Shown: positions 6,978 to 10,447 of the stretch, piece after piece
Layout: each line of letters begins with the position of its first letter
Position numbering within the stretch: the first letter of the stretch is position 1
DNA from: an uncultured Oscillospiraceae bacterium
GTDB lineage: Bacteria > Bacillota_A > Clostridia > Oscillospirales > Oscillospiraceae
DNA length: 10,447 nt
Direction of reading: 5' to 3'
Assembly: GCA_944386965.1 (NCBI GenBank)
Contig: CALXDE010000089.1
Coordinates: forward strand, 1-10,447
The notes under the pieces: model-generated
What the model was told of the DNA's origin: nothing
The model's database searches: none
What the model saw: only the letters and a program-made list of their open reading frames with translations
Made by a program: the position numbers and the translations under genes

Positions 6978-7069
6978 TTATTTTTCTCACTTCTATACGG
7001 TCCGCTTCGGGAAATCAAGGCTTTCCATCCCGCTGCCCGCATAAAAGGGAGCGGTGTCAAAGCAGCCGG

Positions 7070-7885
7070 CTAAATCTTGTCCAGCCCCATGGAAATCTCA
7101 TACCACGCAAAGGGCTCGGGATTGATAAACTGGGTGTCGCTGCCCAATGCAGCCAGTCCCTGCCGGATTTCCTTGGTAAAGGTGTCCATGTCCTTGCCCC
7201 ATTTGCCGTTATACAGGTTCTCCTGATGGTTGGGGAAGGCATACTGAACATGGTAGCGGTTAATGACATTCGCCCAATGCTCGGCGGTACCGCTGCCGGC
7301 AGTGTGGCGGAACAGGACATTGGGCCGGAACGCCTCTGCAACGGTGTAGATGTTGTTGAGGTAGTCCAGACCACTGACAAACATGATCCGCAGGTTGTTC
7401 TTCAGGGTGATGCAGAAATCATAGGTTTCCACAGTGCCGATCGCATTGCAGGCCGCATCACCGTTTTTCAGGGCGCCGCGCTCCATAACGTCTTTGTAAT
7501 GGAGGACCTTGTTGTCGTAGTGCTTGCCGCGAACTGGCAGCAAATCAAAATCAGGCAGCTCCAGGCGCTGCATGTTGCTCATCGGAATCAGCGCGCCCAG
7601 ATTTAAGTCATACGCCTTGGCGACGGGCATGATCGTCATTTCGCCGGCGATGAGTCTTGCGTTGAACTTCTCGCACAGATAGCCGATGTCAGAGGTATGG
7701 TCGTAGTGGGAGTGGGTCAGCAGGATGTAATCGCACTGTTCGATCTCCTCCACGGAGAAGACCCGAAAGCCGGGCACAGGCTTCGGCGTGATGTAGGGAT
7801 CGGTGATCACATGCTTGCCGTTGGGAAGGATGAATTCGTAGCATTGGGAGTTGATCCAGCGGAACTTGAAGCTGCTCTGTTTCAT
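7070..7885 (-). CDS. MBL-fold metal-dependent hydrolase, UlaG-like
   Basis: 271 residues, a single metallo-beta-lactamase domain. AAAGGAG lies 7 nt before the ATG. Metal ligands are clear: His58, His60, Asp62 and His63 in LLTHSHYDHT, His122 in GKHYD, Asp174 in VSGLD and His220 in FPNHQ, so a di-metal active site should form. The early ITDPY motif (27-31) and overall layout resemble the UlaG/RomA-like branch, whose best-known member opens the lactone ring of L-ascorbate-6-phosphate. Other members are phosphodiesterases, so lactone or ester hydrolysis is only a reasonable guess. It follows the HD gene after 33 nt and precedes the permease, on the same strand. No signal peptide is seen, so it acts in the cytoplasm, probably on the imported compound or a derivative. 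The fold is sure; the reaction is not. Confidence 0.9.
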   Translation of the reverse strand: MKQSSFKFRWINSQCYEFILPNGKHVITDPYITPKPVPGFRVFSVEEIEQCDYILLTHSHYDHTSDIGYLCEKFNARLIAGEMTIMPVAKAYDLNLGALIPMSNMQRLELPDFDLLPVRGKHYDNKVLHYKDVMERGALKNGDAACNAIGTVETYDFCITLKNNLRIMFVSGLDYLNNIYTVAEAFRPNVLFRHTAGSGTAEHWANVINRYHVQYAFPNHQENLYNGKWGKDMDTFTKEIRQGLAALGSDTQFINPEPFAWYEISMGLDKI

Positions 7886-7918
7886 TTTGTCGCTCCTTTC
7901 ATTGATACGTGCGTGTGG

Positions 7919-8473
7919 TTAAATTTTCTCCAGCCCGACAACCGAGTTGTTGAATACAAAAATGTCAATCGTTCTGACCAGCGCTGATTCCGGGGTCTGA
8001 TAGGAGTGATCCCCTTCAAAAGAGTGGGTGGCAATCAGATGGACCAGCCGCTTCGGCGCCCCGGCCTCCGATGCGATCAGCGCGCCGGACAGCGGATGCC
8101 GTATCAGCTCATACTCCGCGCCATGTACGACCGTTCCATCGCGCAGGACATATTCTGTCAATTTCCCGATATCATGGAGCAGCGCCCCCGCCACGACCAG
8201 ATCATACGCAACTTTCACGCCGTGCCGGTCGTAGTATTTTTTTAGCGTCTTGTACGCGGCTATACATTGATGCGTCACATCCGTTACGTGCTCGATCCAG
8301 GACACATCACACCCTTTCCAATTCAGCGTGACCGGACAGAGGGCAATCGTCTCTTCCGTCCAGCCGCCATATGACATGGCCAGCAGCATTGCGCGCTGGG
8401 AAACCGCTCGCAGCTGCGCATCCTTAATTTCCAAAAACGCGGGAAATAGTCGTTCCAATCTTTCGAGATCCAT
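7919..8473 (-). CDS. HD domain-containing metal-dependent phosphohydrolase-like protein
   Basis: 184 residues from ATG 8473 (MDLERLERLFPAFLEIKD). This start is preferred because GAGGAG is 7 nt upstream; the 24-residue-longer frame from 8545 has no ribosome site and a non-conserved extension. The HD-fold metal residues are visible: His62 (or His68) in WIEHVTDVTHQ, His100-Asp101 in ALLHDIGK, His126 in LIRHPLSG, His150 in IATHSFEGD and Asp170 in VRTIDIF. HD proteins mostly cleave phosphate mono- or diesters of nucleotides, but some are oxygenases or other metal enzymes. There is no GGDEF, PAS or receiver domain, so it is a stand-alone enzyme. It is the first gene of a unit with the MBL hydrolase and the permease, which points to a catabolic job. 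The family is sure; the substrate is unknown. Confidence 0.9.
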   Translation of the reverse strand: MDLERLERLFPAFLEIKDAQLRAVSQRAMLLAMSYGGWTEETIALCPVTLNWKGCDVSWIEHVTDVTHQCIAAYKTLKKYYDRHGVKVAYDLVVAGALLHDIGKLTEYVLRDGTVVHGAEYELIRHPLSGALIASEAGAPKRLVHLIATHSFEGDHSYQTPESALVRTIDIFVFNNSVVGLEKI

Positions 8474-8621
8474 CTTTTGCTCCTCTTTCTTTTTCAGATA
8501 GGGCGCATGGCATCCTTCAGCCATCAGAAAAACAGGAAATTGCATAAATTTAACCGCGATTTATATCTGTAACTTGTGCAGTATTATCTTCTCGAACGAA
8601 GCAAAAGTAAAACAGCAAAAA

Positions 8622-8706
8622 GAGACGTTTTCACAACCGCCAGGTTGTAGAGGGGCGGGCACATCGAATGGAGGGCAAAAATCCAATCCATTCACCACCC
8701 CGTCTC
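8622..8706 (-). ncRNA. Candidate structured RNA (three-way junction) upstream of the HD gene
   Basis: Three nested pairings fit one compact fold. The closing stem is GAGACG (8622-8627) with CGTCTC (8701-8706). Stem two is ACAACC (8633-8638) with GGTTGT (8643-8648), with a 4-nt loop. Stem three is GAATGGA (8666-8672) with TCCATTC (8687-8693), continued by G-rich 8652-8659 against C-rich 8695-8700. On the minus strand the closing stem is followed at once by TTTTT (8621-8617), like a terminator. It lies about 145 nt before the HD start and could be a leader or attenuator. I do not recognise a known riboswitch class. Chance pairing is possible. Confidence 0.25.
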
Positions 8707-8898
8707 CCACGCAACAACCTTTTCTTTGTTAAAGATTGAAGAAAGAATTGTTTGAGCGACGCAGGGATCTCGCCCCATTTTCCGCAGGCAGCCAGGGGTG
8801 GCTGCGGGATGGTTTATCCCATGGGCCGGCAAATTGCCGGAATATATGTCTGAACCCGTTCTCCCCATGCAGGGGCCACCGGTCCCCGAACCATATAT

Positions 8899-8945
8899 CA
8901 ACAAGACGGAGGGATGTGGACAAGCCACATCCCTCCGTCTTGTTG
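8899..8945 (-). terminator. Perfect 21-bp hairpin, probable terminator behind the TPR gene
   Basis: Arms 8899-8919 and 8925-8945 are exact reverse complements (21 bp, with core GACGGAGGGATGTGG) around the 5-nt loop ACAAG. It lies 86 nt beyond the stop of the gene ending at 9032. On the minus strand the arm ends in TCTTGTTG, only mildly T-rich, so it is not a classical intrinsic terminator. Its build (very long perfect stem, 5-nt loop, no U-tract) is like the hairpin at 2388-2428, but the stem sequence differs. Confidence 0.6.
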
Positions 8946-9031
8946 GTTCATCACGCCTGTCTCCAGGCCAGGCCCGCAATCTCTCTCCTCGCCGCCTTCC
9001 GCGGCAGCGTGCTCGCTCCGACTCAGGGGCC

Positions 9032-10447
9032 TCAAACATCTTGCGCCCCGCTGTCTTCCCCCTCCGCGTCGCCGCTCCAGAGGACGTCGTCCAGCCGGGT
9101 GCCGTCCGGGTGGAGGAAGATCTGGAAATAGCCGCCCTCCGCCCGCCGGTAGAGGAGGCCGATTTGGCAGTTCAGATCCACCAGCACGGAGTCCAGGGCA
9201 CCGGGGCCGGCATCCGCCCCCTCATACCGGAGCCACTCGCCCTCATCCAGCCGGCCCTTGAGCCACTTGAGCCAGTCCTCCTTCAGCTTGGACAGGCCCG
9301 CCTCGTTCATGCGCCACACCAGGTCCACCTCCTGCCCCTGGATGGCGTAGGGGAAGGAGCAGTAGGGGTTGTCCTTCTCGTACCGGGCCGGATCGGGCTG
9401 GAAGAGCTCCATGGCCCGTCGCAGGCCCGCCCCGTCCACGGTGATGCAGGAGATGGCGCGCTGCTTGTCGTCGGCGTCCGGGTCCAGCCCCGCCTGGAGC
9501 TTTTGGTCGCAGCCCGGATCGATCCAGTGGTACTCCATCCGCTCGATGGAGGCCCCCTCGTGGATTTCCTTTCGAAGGGTCAGGAACTCGTAGTCTCCGG
9601 GTACCAGCCGCAGTCCCCGCTCCACCGCCTCCAGGGCCCCGGCCTTGTCCCCGAAGTGGGCCCGCAGCTTCGCCAGCTCCAGCCAGCTCCAGGGGTAGTC
9701 CGGCTCCTCCCTCACCCCCTGCTCGGCATATTGCAGAGCCTTCTCCAGCTCTCCGCAGTACATCAGGGCACAGGCGTACCGGTAGTACCACATGCCGCAG
9801 CCCCTGGCGTTCTGTTCCGAGGCGGGCATCCACTGGGCGACCCGGTAGTACATGGTGTACTCATCCAGATTGTTGCAGGCGTAGGCGTACCACAGGGCGA
9901 TCTGCAGGTCCCGCCGGGCCTGGCGCCGGGTGAAGCGGCCCTCCTTCACGCCCTTCTCGATAAACTCCACGAGGTAGCGGTACATCTTCCCGAAGTAGCT
10001 GGCCACGTCCCCGCAGAAGCCTTCCAGAATCTGGATGTCCGCCGCCGACAGGAGGGAGCCGGTTTCCGGGTCCACCTGGGGCTCCGGCCCCACCGCCACC
10101 AGATCCACACCCCCCACGTTCCGGCGGAACACATGGAACTGGGCCCAGGCGACGCTGCTGTCCTCAAAAATGGCCCTGGCCGCCTGGAGGACGGGAAGCA
10201 GGTCCCAGGCGATAAAGTCCAGGTAGCCGCCATAGAGGCCGGTGGCCCCGCCCAGGAAGGTGACGGCATCCTCCCCGGCCTTTTCCGCCACGGCCTCCTG
10301 GAGGGCGTCCCGGAAGTCCACGATCTGCTTGGCCCGGTCCTCTCCGGTGAAGCTGTCCAGCGGATAGACGAAGAACCCCGCCGCGACGCCGTCGGCGTGA
10401 TAGTCGTCCATGGTGCCGCTTTCGGCCTTGATGTAGTCGTTGATGAG
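9032..10447 (-). CDS. Tetratricopeptide-repeat-like protein of unknown function, N-terminus outside window
   Basis: The frame is open to the right edge: 12 codons (LINDYIKAESGT) precede the first internal Met at 10411, so the real start is outside. At least 471 residues are visible. The middle (counting from Met 10411, about 200-285) shows helical pairs of TPR type, e.g. ARGCGMWYYRYACALMYCGE, LEKALQYAEQGVREEPDYPW and KAGALEAVERGLRLVPGDYE. An N-terminal domain (about 1-170) has FFVYPLDSFTGEDRAKQIVDFRD and LGGATGLYGGYLDFIAWDLL, and a C-terminal one (about 325-450) ends in IGLLYRRAEGGYFQIFLHPDG. I recognise neither. No signal peptide or membrane segment is seen, so it is probably a cytoplasmic protein involved in protein-protein contacts. 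G+C is high (40 of 60 bases in 9301-9360). It is separated from the HD operon by about 560 bp and a strong hairpin, so it is probably unrelated to it. Confidence 0.8.
   Translation of the reverse strand, partial: LINDYIKAESGTMDDYHADGVAAGFFVYPLDSFTGEDRAKQIVDFRDALQEAVAEKAGEDAVTFLGGATGLYGGYLDFIAWDLLPVLQAARAIFEDSSVAWAQFHVFRRNVGGVDLVAVGPEPQVDPETGSLLSAADIQILEGFCGDVASYFGKMYRYLVEFIEKGVKEGRFTRRQARRDLQIALWYAYACNNLDEYTMYYRVAQWMPASEQNARGCGMWYYRYACALMYCGELEKALQYAEQGVREEPDYPWSWLELAKLRAHFGDKAGALEAVERGLRLVPGDYEFLTLRKEIHEGASIERMEYHWIDPGCDQKLQAGLDPDADDKQRAISCITVDGAGLRRAMELFQPDPARYEKDNPYCSFPYAIQGQEVDLVWRMNEAGLSKLKEDWLKWLKGRLDEGEWLRYEGADAGPGALDSVLVDLNCQIGLLYRRAEGGYFQIFLHPDGTRLDDVLWSGDAEGEDSGAQDV

Larger units (their letters stand above)
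8474..9031. other. Non-coding region rich in dyads upstream of the HD operon
   Basis: No credible gene in either direction over about 560 bp; open frames here lack ribosome sites and look random. The part next to the HD gene (8474-8620) is AT-rich and should hold its promoter; TTTACT-17-GATAAT on the minus strand near 8580-8610 is a weak candidate. A dyad ATAAAT-N9-ATTTAT (8544-8564) could be a regulator site. Further right are the nested pairings at 8622-8706, a quasi-palindrome CCGGCAAATTGCCGG (8826-8840), and the long hairpin at 8899-8945. Confidence 0.6.

Noticed and set aside
5995..7044. 349-codon plus-strand open frame opposite the permease
   Set aside because: The product is rich in Gly, Asp and His with no pattern; the minus strand gives a clean transporter.
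6991..7069. Internal promoter in the MBL-permease gap (TTGATT ... TATAGA on the minus strand)
   Set aside because: The spacer is only 15 nt and the -10 is poor; the gap may simply be part of one transcript.
8899..8945. Hairpin as an integron attC site or mobile-element end
   Set aside because: The stem is perfect, without the bulged bases and R/L boxes of attC, and no integrase or transposase gene is nearby.
8736..9131. 131-codon plus-strand open frame
   Set aside because: It crosses the perfect hairpin and runs into the end of the TPR gene, has no ribosome site, and its product is a random-looking mix rich in Arg, Ser and Pro.

Overview
The window looks like chromosomal DNA of an anaerobic gut Firmicute, most likely in the Oscillospiraceae (Flavonifractor/Lawsonibacter/Oscillibacter-like). 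The reasons are its high G+C (hand counts of 60-base blocks give about 63-67% in several genes), strong AGGAGG-type ribosome sites, Firmicute-style proteins and long perfect hairpins between genes. The genus is an inference. No rRNA, tRNA, CRISPR array, transposase or phage gene was seen.

Layout. Bases 1-2137 (minus strand) read serpin -> sigma factor -> membrane-anchored putative anti-sigma protein, which runs off the left edge. The serpin carries a lipoprotein signal. The sigma gene is split by a one-base frameshift in a run of seven G's. The sigma stop and the next start overlap in ATGA, as in translationally coupled sigma/anti-sigma pairs. Bases 2138-2455 hold no gene, but contain a perfect 18-bp hairpin behind the next operon.

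Bases 2456-8473 form what I read as one catabolic locus in three transcription units. (a) An aldolase of the 4-hydroxy-2-oxovalerate aldolase-like group overlaps a D-2-hydroxyacid dehydrogenase by 4 bp (minus strand). (b) A LysR-type regulator on the plus strand is divergent from the aldolase; their promoters share about 100 bp. (c) An HD-domain protein, a UlaG-like metallo-beta-lactamase-fold hydrolase and an SLC13/DASS-type permease run on the minus strand towards the 3' end of lysR. A plausible model is that the permease imports an organic anion, the hydrolase and/or HD protein opens or processes it, the aldolase cleaves a 4-hydroxy-2-oxoacid to pyruvate plus an aldehyde, and the dehydrogenase interconverts a 2-oxoacid and a D-2-hydroxyacid, all under LysR control. 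The substrate cannot be read from the sequence. I do not recognise this gene combination as a described pathway.

Bases 8474-9031 are non-coding and rich in dyads, including a possible three-way-junction RNA upstream of the HD gene and a perfect 21-bp hairpin behind the last gene. Bases 9032-10447 (minus) hold a TPR-type protein of unknown function whose start lies outside the window.
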